Assembly: GCA_002451755.1 (NCBI GenBank)
Contig: DKDF01000046.1
Location: 1-31,089 of the forward strand
Length of the DNA: 31,089 nt
Source of the DNA: Ruminococcaceae bacterium UBA6855
GTDB lineage: Bacteria; Bacillota; Clostridia; Oscillospirales; Acutalibacteraceae
Direction of reading: 5' to 3'
Below the pieces are notes generated by a model, which was not told the origin of the DNA, ran no database searches, and saw only the letters and a list, made by a program, of their open reading frames with translations. Numbering within the stretch: the first letter of the stretch is position 1; every line of letters begins with the position of its first letter. The translations under genes were made by a program, and so were the position numbers. Shown piece by piece: positions 1 to 7,328 of the stretch.

Positions 1-1
1 T

Positions 2-82
2 CGCAAGCCGTTCCCTCGCTCTTCTAAGAAAGTTTATCAAACACTGCGGCGCGGCTATTGGGAGCCTGATTATAAAAATTAA
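2..82 (+). CDS. 3' end of an unidentified protein (partial at window edge)
   Basis: Frame 2 is open from the window edge to a TAA at 80-82 and encodes a basic, aromatic tail ending in GYWEPDYKN. Only about 26 residues are visible, so no family can be assigned and the frame may be open by chance. An inverted repeat at 98-120 lies just downstream, as expected near a gene end. Confidence 0.3.
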   Translation, partial: RKPFPRSSKKVYQTLRRGYWEPDYKN

Positions 83-97
83 TTGAGTCGCTTACTT

Positions 98-120
98 TTA
101 CTTTGCTATAGCTAAAGTAA
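98..120. repeat. inverted repeat TTACTTT / AAAGTAA
   Basis: Seven-base arms at 98-104 and 114-120 flank the palindrome GCTATAGC (105-112). A direct copy of TTACTTT precedes it at 92-98. It has no T-tract, so it is not a standard terminator. The rest of 121-196 shows no gene that I can support. Confidence 0.4.
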
Positions 121-200
121 TGTACAAATCCCAATTCATAGCTTTAACGATATGTTTCCGCACATTAAATCCGACATTATTTTGTATATATAATCGAAAA

Positions 201-228
201 AGGCACTTGCTTTTGCAAGTGCCTTTTT
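201..228 (-). terminator. bidirectional intrinsic terminator after the tRNA pair
   Basis: A perfect 10-bp stem (201-210 with 215-224) closes a TTTT loop. It is flanked by A-runs at 197-201 and T-runs at 224-228, so it can work in both directions. It lies directly downstream of the minus-strand tRNA genes. Confidence 0.85.
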
Positions 229-229
229 C

Positions 230-320
230 TGGCGCAGAAGGAGAGACTCGAACTCTCGCGCCGGTTTCCCGACCTACGCCCTTAGCAGGGGCGCCTCGTC
301 ACCAACTTGAGTACTTCTGC
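230..320 (-). tRNA. tRNA-Ser (anticodon GCT)
   Basis: Read on the minus strand, GCAGAAG (320-314) pairs with CTTCTGC (240-234). The discriminator base is G, as in serine tRNAs, and CCA is encoded at 232-230. The anticodon loop reads CTGCTAA, giving GCT for AGC/AGU codons. A long class II variable arm and a GTTCGAGTC T-loop are present, and the length of about 91 bases fits a serine tRNA. Confidence 0.95.
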
Positions 321-356
321 ATGGTAACTTATATTATAAAGTTTTGTTGTTGTCGC

Positions 357-445
357 TGGCGGAGAGAGTGGGATTCGAACCCACGGTACGTTGCCGTACG
401 ACGGTTTTCAAGACCGTTCCGTTATAACCACTTCGGTATCTCTCC
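357..445 (-). tRNA. tRNA-Ser (anticodon TGA)
   Basis: On the minus strand GGAGAGA (445-439) pairs with TCTCTCC (367-361), followed by discriminator G and an encoded CCA (359-357). The anticodon loop CTTGAAA gives TGA for UCN codons. The variable arm is long and the T-loop reads GGTTCGAATCC. It lies 36 bases upstream of the second serine tRNA and is probably co-transcribed with it. Confidence 0.95.
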
Positions 446-459
446 ATAAAGCGTAAGTT

Positions 460-488
460 ATTCTAACATAAATCAAAGACCTTGTCAA
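460..488 (-). promoter_or_regulatory. sigma-A promoter of the tRNA-Ser pair
   Basis: On the minus strand there is TTGACA (488-483), a 17-bp spacer and TAGAAT (465-460). The -10 box ends about 15 bases before the first tRNA nucleotide, a spacing normal for stable RNA genes. Confidence 0.8.
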
Positions 489-507
489 CGCTTTTTTGCG
501 CGAATTT

Positions 508-759
508 TTATATATTCTCCTGCCTCAGCAGAGCGTCAAGGCTCACGCCGAGAGTGTCGGCTATGGCGATGATTTCGATATCGGTCACGAAGCGTTTGCC
601 GCACTCAATGCGCTGGACTGCGTTTTTGTCTATATCAAGCCCGGCAAGCTGGAGCGCATCGGCGAGCTGCCGCTGAGAGAGTCCCATATTTTTGCGCAGA
701 AAGGCTACATTCTTTCCGCAAATATTATTCAGCCCGTCTTTTGCTTTGTTGATGAACAT
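508..759 (-). CDS. small XRE-family HTH regulator
   Basis: This 83-residue protein is almost entirely a lambda-repressor-like helix-turn-helix domain: roughly residues 17-75 contain LRKNMGLSQRQLA followed by a recognition-helix region with RIECGKR, typical of Cro/CI-type DNA binders. It has no extra sensing or protease domain, so any signal would act through a partner or through protein level. The start is supported by CGGAGG seven bases upstream of ATG at 759. It has a full-consensus promoter and is divergent from the metallo-hydrolase gene starting at 901, so that gene, its own promoter, or both are candidate targets; this is inference. Confidence 0.85.
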   Translation of the reverse strand: MFINKAKDGLNNICGKNVAFLRKNMGLSQRQLADALQLAGLDIDKNAVQRIECGKRFVTDIEIIAIADTLGVSLDALLRQENI

Positions 760-794
760 AAAACAGCCTCCGAGACATTCAGTGCCCGATTCAT

Positions 795-823
795 ATTATA
801 TTCCCCTGCCGCAAATATGTCAA
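795..823 (-). promoter_or_regulatory. perfect sigma-A promoter for the XRE gene
   Basis: On the minus strand TTGACA (823-818) is followed by a 17-bp spacer and TATAAT (800-795). Both boxes match consensus exactly, giving a predicted 5' leader of about 30 bases. Such strength is unusual for a regulator and suggests either repression or a need for high level. Confidence 0.85.
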
Positions 824-870
824 TCGTCGTTATATAAACATCTTTCATCTCGAGAGAATTTGTGATATGA

Positions 871-883
871 TTATCGCAGATAA
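871..883. promoter_or_regulatory. small palindrome TTATC-GCA-GATAA
   Basis: Five-base arms separated by three bases lie 18 bp upstream of the metallo-hydrolase start, followed by a further GATAA at 884-888. Its position in a divergent regulator/target spacer makes it an operator candidate for the XRE protein. There is no direct evidence. Confidence 0.3.
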
Positions 884-900
884 GATAACGGAGGGAACAC

Positions 901-2208
901 ATGGACACAAAAGAACTGCTCGGCAGGGTCTGCGGGAGCATAAGCGATAACGAAATCTGCATTTATAACTGCGGCGACGGCGCGTATATGCGGCTGATTA
1001 AAAATGCATCGGAATCGGATTTTTTAAAAATCTGCGGCGAGTGCGAGAGACTCGGATACACGCTCTTTCAGCGCAATGACATTGAAGAAAACCTCCACGC
1101 ATCGTACCGCGGGGATATGCTCATCCACACATATTTCTGCCCGGCTGAAAAAATCCTGCGCGTCATATGCGACCCGTATTCCGTTGAATTTGAGCGCGAA
1201 GAGCCGAAATATGAGCGCAGATGCGGCAGCGCGCTGTGGCAGTTCGAGAACGACCATTCGTATATCGACTGCGGAATGTGCTATATCCTGCGCTGCGCGG
1301 ACAACAGCTTTTTCATTATAGACGGCGGGCATTTTCTTCAGCCCAACGACCACAAGAGAATATACCGCTTTCTGCGCGAGCGCACGCCCGACGGCGAGCG
1401 GACTGTCATAGCCGGCTGGTTCTTCAGCCACGCACACGACGACCATGTGAGCCAGTTCGTTGATTTCATTCGCGAATACGGCTCGGCGGTCGATATTGAA
1501 AAGCTCTATTACAACGACGCTCCGATAGACCACCGCGACAACATGAGCTGGGGCGAGGCGAACAAAAAATACATAAGGCGGTTCGAAGAATGTGCCCGCT
1601 CCTGCAGAATACCCACGGTAAAACTGCACACGGGTCAGCGGTTCTTCGTGCGCAACCTGCGTTTTGATGTGCTCTGCACTCAAGAGGATGTCTGGCCGAA
1701 GAGTCTCGAAAACTTCAACAACACCTCGTGCGCGCTCGCGCTCGAAGCGGACGGGACAAGAATAATCTTCCCCGGCGACGCCGCCGACGTCGAGAGCGAC
1801 ATAATGACGGCGCGCTACACCGCGAAAACGCTCGGCTGCGATATCATGCAGCAGTCCCACCACGGACACAGCGGCACATCGCCCGAGTTCTATCAAATGT
1901 CAAACGCCAAGACCGTGATGTTCCCGATAACAAAGATAAAATTCGACGAGGAATATCCGAAACAGGAGGCGAACAGGGTCGCCTGCTCGATAGCGGAAGA
2001 ATATTTTATCGCCTCGGACGGAACGGTCGAATTTCCCCTGCCCTACAAAGTCGGCAGCGCAAAAATTTATCCCGACGAGACCTTTGAAAACTTTGCGGCG
2101 ATAAAAATGCTCTGGGGCTATGACTACCCCGACGAATACAAGAAGCAGCTATTTGAAGAATTTCTCAGGCGCGGCGGTCTGCCCGCTCTCAACGAGATAG
2201 AAGCGTAA
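901..2208 (+). CDS. metallo-beta-lactamase-fold hydrolase
   Basis: The 435-residue protein carries the metal-binding signature of the MBL fold: HAHDDH at residues 177-182, a GD at 292-293 inside IIFPGDAAD, and HHGH at 320-323, the last two resembling ComEC-type competence-linked hydrolases. About 120 N-terminal residues precede the catalytic domain and are not recognisable. No signal peptide or membrane helix is seen, so it should be cytoplasmic, and the substrate is unknown. GGAGGG sits six bases before ATG 901. It is a single gene divergent from an XRE regulator and ends in a shared bidirectional terminator. Fold assignment is secure; function is not. Confidence 0.85.
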   Translation: MDTKELLGRVCGSISDNEICIYNCGDGAYMRLIKNASESDFLKICGECERLGYTLFQRNDIEENLHASYRGDMLIHTYFCPAEKILRVICDPYSVEFEREEPKYERRCGSALWQFENDHSYIDCGMCYILRCADNSFFIIDGGHFLQPNDHKRIYRFLRERTPDGERTVIAGWFFSHAHDDHVSQFVDFIREYGSAVDIEKLYYNDAPIDHRDNMSWGEANKKYIRRFEECARSCRIPTVKLHTGQRFFVRNLRFDVLCTQEDVWPKSLENFNNTSCALALEADGTRIIFPGDAADVESDIMTARYTAKTLGCDIMQQSHHGHSGTSPEFYQMSNAKTVMFPITKIKFDEEYPKQEANRVACSIAEEYFIASDGTVEFPLPYKVGSAKIYPDETFENFAAIKMLWGYDYPDEYKKQLFEEFLRRGGLPALNEIEA

Positions 2209-2217
2209 TATATAAAG

Positions 2218-2252
2218 AGATCCGCACCCGAAAAAGGTACGGATCTTTGATT
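2218..2252. terminator. bidirectional terminator between convergent genes
   Basis: The stem AGATCCG (2218-2224) with CGGATCT (2240-2246) continues after one mismatch with ACC/GGT. It is followed by TTTGATTTTT on the plus strand. It separates the converging hydrolase and antiporter genes. Confidence 0.75.
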
Positions 2253-2256
2253 TTTA

Positions 2257-3771
2257 TCAGTAGCCTATCGCGACGGCGCCGAGCATTGCAAGCGCGGCAA
2301 GTGCGAACTCCATAACGAACAGCTTCCATGACCAGCGCAGATATTTGCCGTAAGATATGCCGACCATGCCGATGGCGATGACCATTATTCCACTCGTGGG
2401 ATAGAGAATATTGCAGAAGCCGTCGCCCATTGTGAACGCGAGGACTATCGACTGCCTTGTCAGCCCGAGCAGATCGGCGAGCGGCAGGACTATCGGCATT
2501 ATCAAAAACGCCTTTGCGGTGCCGGAGCCGACGATAAATTCGAGCGCGACAACGAAGAGGAATATCGCGAACAGCGCACCCGTTTTGGACATCGACGAAG
2601 TGAGGTTATACACATGATAGAGTATCGTGTGGATTATGTTGCCCTCCTGCAGGACATAGGTTATCGAGAGGATAGCCCAGATCATCGGCAGGCAGGGAGC
2701 TATTGTCTTGACTCCCTCGAGGAAGCCGCCGCCGAGTGCCTTGCCGCGGATACCCGCGATATATCCCGCCGAGATTCCGCCGACAGTGAAGAGAATCGCC
2801 ATACCGACGAGCGGAAGATAGTTTATCAGCTCTTTTACCGAGTCGCTTATCGAATCGACCTTTTGGAGCGCGAACGACACCGCGACTATCAGCAATACGC
2901 CGCCGACGCAGCCGACGAATGTCTTTGTCGCCTTTTTGAGCGCGGGGTTGTTGAGCGCCTCGTCGTCTACTTCCGCGCCGAAGCGCACGCGCAGCTCCTT
3001 GTCGCTCTCATAGCAAAGTGACTTCTCGGGATTTTTCTCTATCTTCTTGGCGTAGACTATTAAAAACAGCACGAGCGACGCATAGACGCAGACAAAGAAC
3101 AGGACTCTGTATGCAAGGCCCGAGAACAGCGGCAGATCCGCCATCGTCTGAAGAATGCCTACATTGAACGGGTTGAACGTCGCGGCGGTATAACCGAAGG
3201 CTATCGACACCATGCTGATGCCGAGACCGACGAACGAATCCCATCCGAGCGCCAGCGATATCGCGACCGCGAGCGGTACAAGCGTCAGCGACTCTTCGAG
3301 TACGCCGACCACCGACGACATCATCATGCACACGAAAACTATGACCGCGAGCAGAAGATACTTTTTCTTCTCAAACTTTCTGACGACCGAGGACATTATA
3401 TATTTGAGCACGTCGCTGCGGTCGAGGATAAGAAATGTTCCGCCGATAAGAACAATGAACACGACGATTCCGATTCCCGTTGTTATCTGCGACGAGGTGA
3501 ACACCATTATCGGCGCGAGAATTATCTTCCACCACGGCATCTTTCCCTCGTCTCCGGCGAACTCGTGATATGTGCCGTTTATGACCATGCCGCTGTCATC
3601 CATCTGATATTCGCCGCGCGGCACAACCTGAGTGAGCACACCCGCGAGCAGCATAATGACCAGCAGAAGTGCGGTTATGCCGAACACGGTCTTTTTGTCG
3701 ATCTGGATTCCGGTGCCTTTCTTTTCCGTCTGCACGGCGGATTCGGCGGGCGCCGTCTTTTGCTTTTTCAT
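2257..3771 (-). CDS. YfcC/ArcD-family basic amino-acid antiporter
   Basis: From the ATG at 3771 this encodes about 504 residues with many hydrophobic helices (roughly 12 expected). It has family-typical stretches such as SSVVGVLEESLTLVPLAVA, FNPFNVGILQTMADLP and, near the C-terminus, SGTAKAFLIMPIVLPLADL and GDGFCNILYPTSG. These fit the COG1288 YfcC group, related to ArcD-like arginine/ornithine exchangers and DcuC carriers. An upstream in-frame ATG at 3912 is rejected: AGGGGG lies before 3771 and the promoter lies between the two. The paired ARG boxes over the promoter support arginine or ornithine as substrate. Transport partner and direction are inference. Confidence 0.85.
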   Translation of the reverse strand: MKKQKTAPAESAVQTEKKGTGIQIDKKTVFGITALLLVIMLLAGVLTQVVPRGEYQMDDSGMVINGTYHEFAGDEGKMPWWKIILAPIMVFTSSQITTGIGIVVFIVLIGGTFLILDRSDVLKYIMSSVVRKFEKKKYLLLAVIVFVCMMMSSVVGVLEESLTLVPLAVAISLALGWDSFVGLGISMVSIAFGYTAATFNPFNVGILQTMADLPLFSGLAYRVLFFVCVYASLVLFLIVYAKKIEKNPEKSLCYESDKELRVRFGAEVDDEALNNPALKKATKTFVGCVGGVLLIVAVSFALQKVDSISDSVKELINYLPLVGMAILFTVGGISAGYIAGIRGKALGGGFLEGVKTIAPCLPMIWAILSITYVLQEGNIIHTILYHVYNLTSSMSKTGALFAIFLFVVALEFIVGSGTAKAFLIMPIVLPLADLLGLTRQSIVLAFTMGDGFCNILYPTSGIMVIAIGMVGISYGKYLRWSWKLFVMEFALAALAMLGAVAIGY

Positions 3772-3822
3772 TTTTCGTTCCCCCTGTCTGACTGTTTGGA
3801 GCTTTCGTCCGGGTATAGGGGC

Positions 3823-3851
3823 ATTATACTCCAGTTGTGCATATTTATCAA
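3823..3851 (-). promoter_or_regulatory. sigma-A promoter of the antiporter gene
   Basis: On the minus strand TTGATA (3851-3846), a 17-bp spacer and TATAAT (3828-3823) are visible. The -35 box and most of the spacer lie inside the proximal ARG box, so ArgR binding would be expected to block RNA polymerase. Confidence 0.85.
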
Positions 3852-3874
3852 GCATGTTTGTATATTTATGCAAA
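3836..3874. promoter_or_regulatory. tandem ARG boxes (ArgR/AhrC operator)
   Basis: TTTGTATATTTATGCAAA at 3857-3874 matches the ARG-box consensus TNTGNATWWWWATNCANA at every defined position. A second copy, TGTGCATATTTATCAAGC at 3836-3853, has two mismatches. The boxes are separated by exactly three bases, the spacing known for paired ARG boxes bound by ArgR hexamers. The proximal box overlaps the antiporter -35 element, indicating arginine-dependent repression. Confidence 0.8.
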
Positions 3875-3949
3875 CGAATCTTTTTCGCTTCCGCTGTGTT
3901 TTTTTGTAACATCTTCCAAATAAATCAAAAGCTATTTTTTGTTTTATTC

Positions 3950-3978
3950 TTGTATTCCCCATCGGTTTCTGATAACAT
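3950..3978 (+). promoter_or_regulatory. candidate promoter of the alpha-galactosidase operon
   Basis: TTGTAT (3950-3955), a 17-bp spacer and TAACAT (3973-3978) lie about 40 bases upstream of the start codon. The match is moderate. It overlaps the left arm of the inverted repeat at 3961-4001. Confidence 0.5.
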
Positions 3979-4001
3979 TTAGCATGGAAGCAAAAACCGA
4001 T
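3961..4001. repeat. inverted repeat ATCGGTTT / AAACCGAT before galA-type gene
   Basis: Perfect 8-bp arms at 3961-3968 and 3994-4001 are separated by 25 bases. The left arm lies in the promoter spacer and the right arm just before the ribosome site. It could be a split operator for a sugar-responsive repressor or an RNA hairpin in the leader; neither can be decided by eye. Confidence 0.4.
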
Positions 4002-4016
4002 TCCGGAGGATATACA

Positions 4017-6200
4017 ATGATAAGCTTTGACAGCAAAAACAAAACATTCAAGCTTGACACGCCGAACACAAGCTATGTTATCGGTGTTGTCGACTTCGAC
4101 CAGCTCGTCAATCTCTATTACGGCGACAAAATAGCGGACACCGAGGGGCTTGAGGCGCGTTCATTCCGTCCGCGCTGTGCGTCGTTCAGCCCGCTGACGA
4201 ACGAATACAACACCGACGCGCACGACTTTTCGCCCGACTGCGCGCCGATGGAATACGGCTGCAACGGCTGCGGCGATTTCAGAACGAGTGCGCTCTCGAT
4301 AAGAAACGCCGACGGCAACACCGTCACCGATATGCGCTACGAGGGATACAGAATATATGCAGGCAAGCCGTCCATCGCTCCCCTGCCGTCCGTCTATCTC
4401 AACAGCGAAAGCGAGGCGGACACGCTTGAAATAGATATGGCGGACAAAGTGACCGGCATGCGCGTCACGCTCATATACACGGCTTTCAACTCGCTCGATG
4501 TTATCATACGCAGCGCAAGAATCGAGAATGCGTCACAGAGACCCGCGGACATTGACCGCGCGATGAGCATCTGCGTTGACCTGCCGGGCATGGACTACGA
4601 TCTCATAACCCTCTACGGCAGGCACTGCAAGGAGCGTTCCGAGGAGCGCCGTCCGCTCGCCCACGGACTTCAGGGCATTGCGAGCAAGCGCGGAGTTTCG
4701 AGCCACTGCCAGAACCCGTTTGCGGCTCTCGTCTCGAAAAACGCCGACGAAAACAGCGGCGAGGCATACGGCTTCAATCTTGTTTACAGCGGCAACTTCG
4801 AGTTCTGCACCGAGTGCGACTTTTCGGGCACTTCGCGCATACTCATGGGCATAAATCCGACAGATTTTTCCTGGCATCTTGAGCCGGGCGAGAGCTTCCA
4901 GACTCCCGAGGCGGTCATGGTTCACACGAGCAATGGCATCGGCGAGATGAGCAGGATATATCATAAGCTCTATAACTTCAATCTCGTTCCCGGAAAATAC
5001 AGAACAGAGAAGCGTCCCCTGCTGATAAACAGCTGGGAGGCGGCGTTCTTTGATTTTGATACGGACAAGCTCGTCTCGTTCGCGGAGCGAGCAAAGGAAT
5101 TCGGCATGGATATGCTCGTCATGGACGACGGCTGGTTCGGCAAGCGCAACAACGACCACAACTCGCTGGGCGACTGGTTCGTAAACGAGGACAAGCTCAA
5201 AGGCGGACTCGGCGAGCTTATACGCAGAATAAACGATCTCGGACTTCAGTTCGGCATATGGTACGAGCCGGAGATGATCTCCCCAGACTCCGATCTCTTC
5301 CGCGCCCATCCCGACTGGTGCGTCCATGTCCCCAACCGCAAGCCCTGCATCGGCAGATATCAGTATGTTCTCGACATGTCCCGCAAGGATGTCCGCGACA
5401 ACATATTCGACCAGATGTATTCGGTGCTCTCAAAATACAAGATAGACTATCTCAAATGGGACTTCAACCGCAACATCTCCGACGCGGGCTCGGCTCTGCT
5501 CCCCGCAGACAGACAGGGCGAATTCTTCCACCGCTTTATCCTTGGCACATATGAGCTCATGGGCAGAATACGCGACGCGTTCCCGGATATGCTCTTTGAA
5601 AACTGCTCGGGCGGCGGCGGACGCTTTGACCCCGCGATGCTCGCATATTCTCAGCAGATCTGGGCGAGCGACAACACCGACCCCATCGAGCGTCTGACTA
5701 TTCAATTCGGCACCTCGATGTGCTACCCCGCCTCTTCAATGGGCGCGCATGTCTCCGCCTGCGACAGGACGGATTACAGAGTCAAGGGCGACGTCGCCCT
5801 CTGGGGCACATTCGGCTACGAGCTCGACATGAACAAGCTCAACGCCGACGAGCGCGAAATAGTAAAAGAGCAGGTTCACGACTACCACAAATATTATAAT
5901 CTCACCCACTTCGGCGATCTTTACAGGCTCAAGAGCCCCTATGAGGACGGCTACAGATGCGCGTGGAGCTTCGTCGCCGAGGACAAGAGCGAGGCTCTTG
6001 CGACGGTCGTCACGATGCGCGCGCCCGAAGTTCCGTTCTTCATTCTCAAGTTCAAGGGACTCGACCCCGACAAGCATTATCTCTGCGACTTCGACGGCAG
6101 AATTTACTCCGGCTCGAACCTCATGAATGCGGGACTCAATCTGACCCGCCCAACAGAAAGAACATATTCGAGTCTTAAAATATATCTCAAAGTACAATGA
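4017..6200 (+). CDS. GH36 alpha-galactosidase
   Basis: From ATG 4017 (preceded by GGAGGA) the protein has 727 residues, the usual length of family GH36 enzymes that release terminal alpha-1,6-galactose from raffinose-type sugars. An N-terminal beta-sandwich is followed by the TIM barrel with MDDGWFGKRN (residues 369-378). The nucleophile is Asp482 in LKWDFNR and the acid/base Asp552 in WASDNTDP. Their 70-residue spacing equals that of the characterised Geobacillus enzyme. A CSGGGGRFD loop is also present. No signal peptide is seen, so substrate must be imported. The upstream ATG at 3939 lacks a ribosome site. Its stop overlaps the next start (ATGA). Confidence 0.95.
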   Translation: MISFDSKNKTFKLDTPNTSYVIGVVDFDQLVNLYYGDKIADTEGLEARSFRPRCASFSPLTNEYNTDAHDFSPDCAPMEYGCNGCGDFRTSALSIRNADGNTVTDMRYEGYRIYAGKPSIAPLPSVYLNSESEADTLEIDMADKVTGMRVTLIYTAFNSLDVIIRSARIENASQRPADIDRAMSICVDLPGMDYDLITLYGRHCKERSEERRPLAHGLQGIASKRGVSSHCQNPFAALVSKNADENSGEAYGFNLVYSGNFEFCTECDFSGTSRILMGINPTDFSWHLEPGESFQTPEAVMVHTSNGIGEMSRIYHKLYNFNLVPGKYRTEKRPLLINSWEAAFFDFDTDKLVSFAERAKEFGMDMLVMDDGWFGKRNNDHNSLGDWFVNEDKLKGGLGELIRRINDLGLQFGIWYEPEMISPDSDLFRAHPDWCVHVPNRKPCIGRYQYVLDMSRKDVRDNIFDQMYSVLSKYKIDYLKWDFNRNISDAGSALLPADRQGEFFHRFILGTYELMGRIRDAFPDMLFENCSGGGGRFDPAMLAYSQQIWASDNTDPIERLTIQFGTSMCYPASSMGAHVSACDRTDYRVKGDVALWGTFGYELDMNKLNADEREIVKEQVHDYHKYYNLTHFGDLYRLKSPYEDGYRCAWSFVAEDKSEALATVVTMRAPEVPFFILKFKGLDPDKHYLCDFDGRIYSGSNLMNAGLNLTRPTERTYSSLKIYLKVQ

Positions 6201-7117
6201 GTGAAAAAGATAAAATAAACGGCGCAAACTGGATGAGCGGACTTTGCTCCGACCTGCCGATAACCGCCATAAACATGCCCGGCACGCACGACAGCGCGAC
6301 AAAATATGTCCGCTTTAAGCCGATATGCAGCACGCAGAACTTAACAATAGAAGAGCAGCTGCAAATCGGCGTGCGGTATCTCGACATGCGCTTTGAGCTA
6401 AAAGACGGCAGAAAGCTCGTCGCCGTTCACAGCATCGCGGACTGCAAAAAAGCACGCGGCTTAAAAGCCGCCGACCTCACCGCCGCAGATACTGTAAATA
6501 TGTGCGAGAGTTTTCTCAGAGAGAACCCCGGCGAGACAATTCTGTTTCAGCTTAAAGAAGACGACGGCGACGCGGGCATCGCGCTGTTCGGCGAATTTTA
6601 TTTGCAGTGCATCAGGGGCAGAGAAGAGCTTTGGTATCTCGAAAACCGCATACCCGCTCTCGGCGAGGTGCGCGGAAAAATAGTGCTGCTGCGCGTGGTC
6701 GGCGTTGACCCTTCGCACTTTGACGACAAGACCTGCGGAATTGATTTCAGCGCGTATCCGTATGTCGGCAGCAGGTATATCCTCGATTTTCGCCGCCGCG
6801 ATATAAAGAAGCTTTCGGACAGCAAAACATACGCGCAGATGTATGTCCAGGATTCATACAAGCTCGGCGGAATCAAAAAATGGAAGGCCGTTACAGCTTT
6901 TCTTGAGTTCAACCTCGACCCGAAAGATTTCAATATATGCCTATCGAGCTGCATGGGATTTATAACCCCGAAAGTCGGCTCGGCGTTCATCAACCGCCGG
7001 TTCAGGAAATATGAATTTACATCGGGCAGGCACTACGGCATCATCGCCGCAGATCACATATCTCCGAACATCTGCCGCGCCGTCTTTATGAGCAATTACG
7101 GCGCAGAGCAGGCGTAA
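6197..7117 (+). CDS. PI-PLC X-domain phosphodiesterase, cytoplasmic
   Basis: The 306-residue protein matches bacterial phosphatidylinositol-specific phospholipase C: MPGTHDS with His31 and Asp32, DMRFE with Arg65, and AVHS with His78. These correspond in order and spacing to His32, Asp33, Arg69 and His82 of the Bacillus cereus enzyme. The family cleaves phosphoinositides to diacylglycerol and cyclic inositol phosphate. Unlike secreted relatives it has no signal peptide. It starts at ATG 6197 inside the stop of the alpha-galactosidase gene (ATGA overlap), so the two are translated together. Substrate is uncertain; a glycosylated inositol lipid or a soluble phosphodiester are alternatives to PI. 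Confidence 0.85.
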   Translation: MSEKDKINGANWMSGLCSDLPITAINMPGTHDSATKYVRFKPICSTQNLTIEEQLQIGVRYLDMRFELKDGRKLVAVHSIADCKKARGLKAADLTAADTVNMCESFLRENPGETILFQLKEDDGDAGIALFGEFYLQCIRGREELWYLENRIPALGEVRGKIVLLRVVGVDPSHFDDKTCGIDFSAYPYVGSRYILDFRRRDIKKLSDSKTYAQMYVQDSYKLGGIKKWKAVTAFLEFNLDPKDFNICLSSCMGFITPKVGSAFINRRFRKYEFTSGRHYGIIAADHISPNICRAVFMSNYGAEQA

Positions 7118-7185
7118 AGTGCAACTATCTTTAGCTTTATGCGAATAGTTTTTACTTTTAAAATTCAATATTGACACTTCTCGTC

Positions 7186-7226
7186 ATACCGCGGCAAAAG
7201 CTTGTGTTTTTTGCCGCGGTATTTTT
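7186..7226 (+). terminator. intrinsic terminator of the GH36/PI-PLC operon
   Basis: A 14-bp stem, ATACCGCGGCAAAA (7186-7199) with its complement at 7209-7222, is followed by TTTTT at 7222-7226. The T-run merges into the spoIIE -35 element. Confidence 0.9.
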
Positions 7227-7273
7227 GACACATTTTTTATATGCGAAAATATAAAATAATAATTGTGTCAAAA
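7223..7273 (+). promoter_or_regulatory. spoIIE promoter with inverted Spo0A-like boxes
   Basis: TTGACA at 7225-7230 is followed after 21 bp by TAAAAT (7252-7257), the unusual long spacing known for the Bacillus subtilis Spo0A-activated spoIIE promoter; TATAAA after 19 bp is an alternative. The 10-base inverted repeat TTTTGACACA (7223-7232) / TGTGTCAAAA (7264-7273) contains two TGTCAAA sequences, which fit the 0A-box core TGTCRAA. One box overlaps the -35. Confidence 0.6.
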
Positions 7274-7328
7274 CAGCCCGTACATAAATATTTGCGGCGC
7301 AATATCGAAAAAGAGAAGTGAAAAAAAC

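Noticed and set aside
230..445. tRNA-Ser genes as attachment site of an integrated element
   Set aside because: No integrase, no duplicated tRNA 3' end and no phage or plasmid genes are visible on either side.
1024..1896. 290-codon minus-strand ORF inside the MBL hydrolase gene
   Set aside because: No ribosome site or domain; GC-rich codon bias makes long antisense frames common here.
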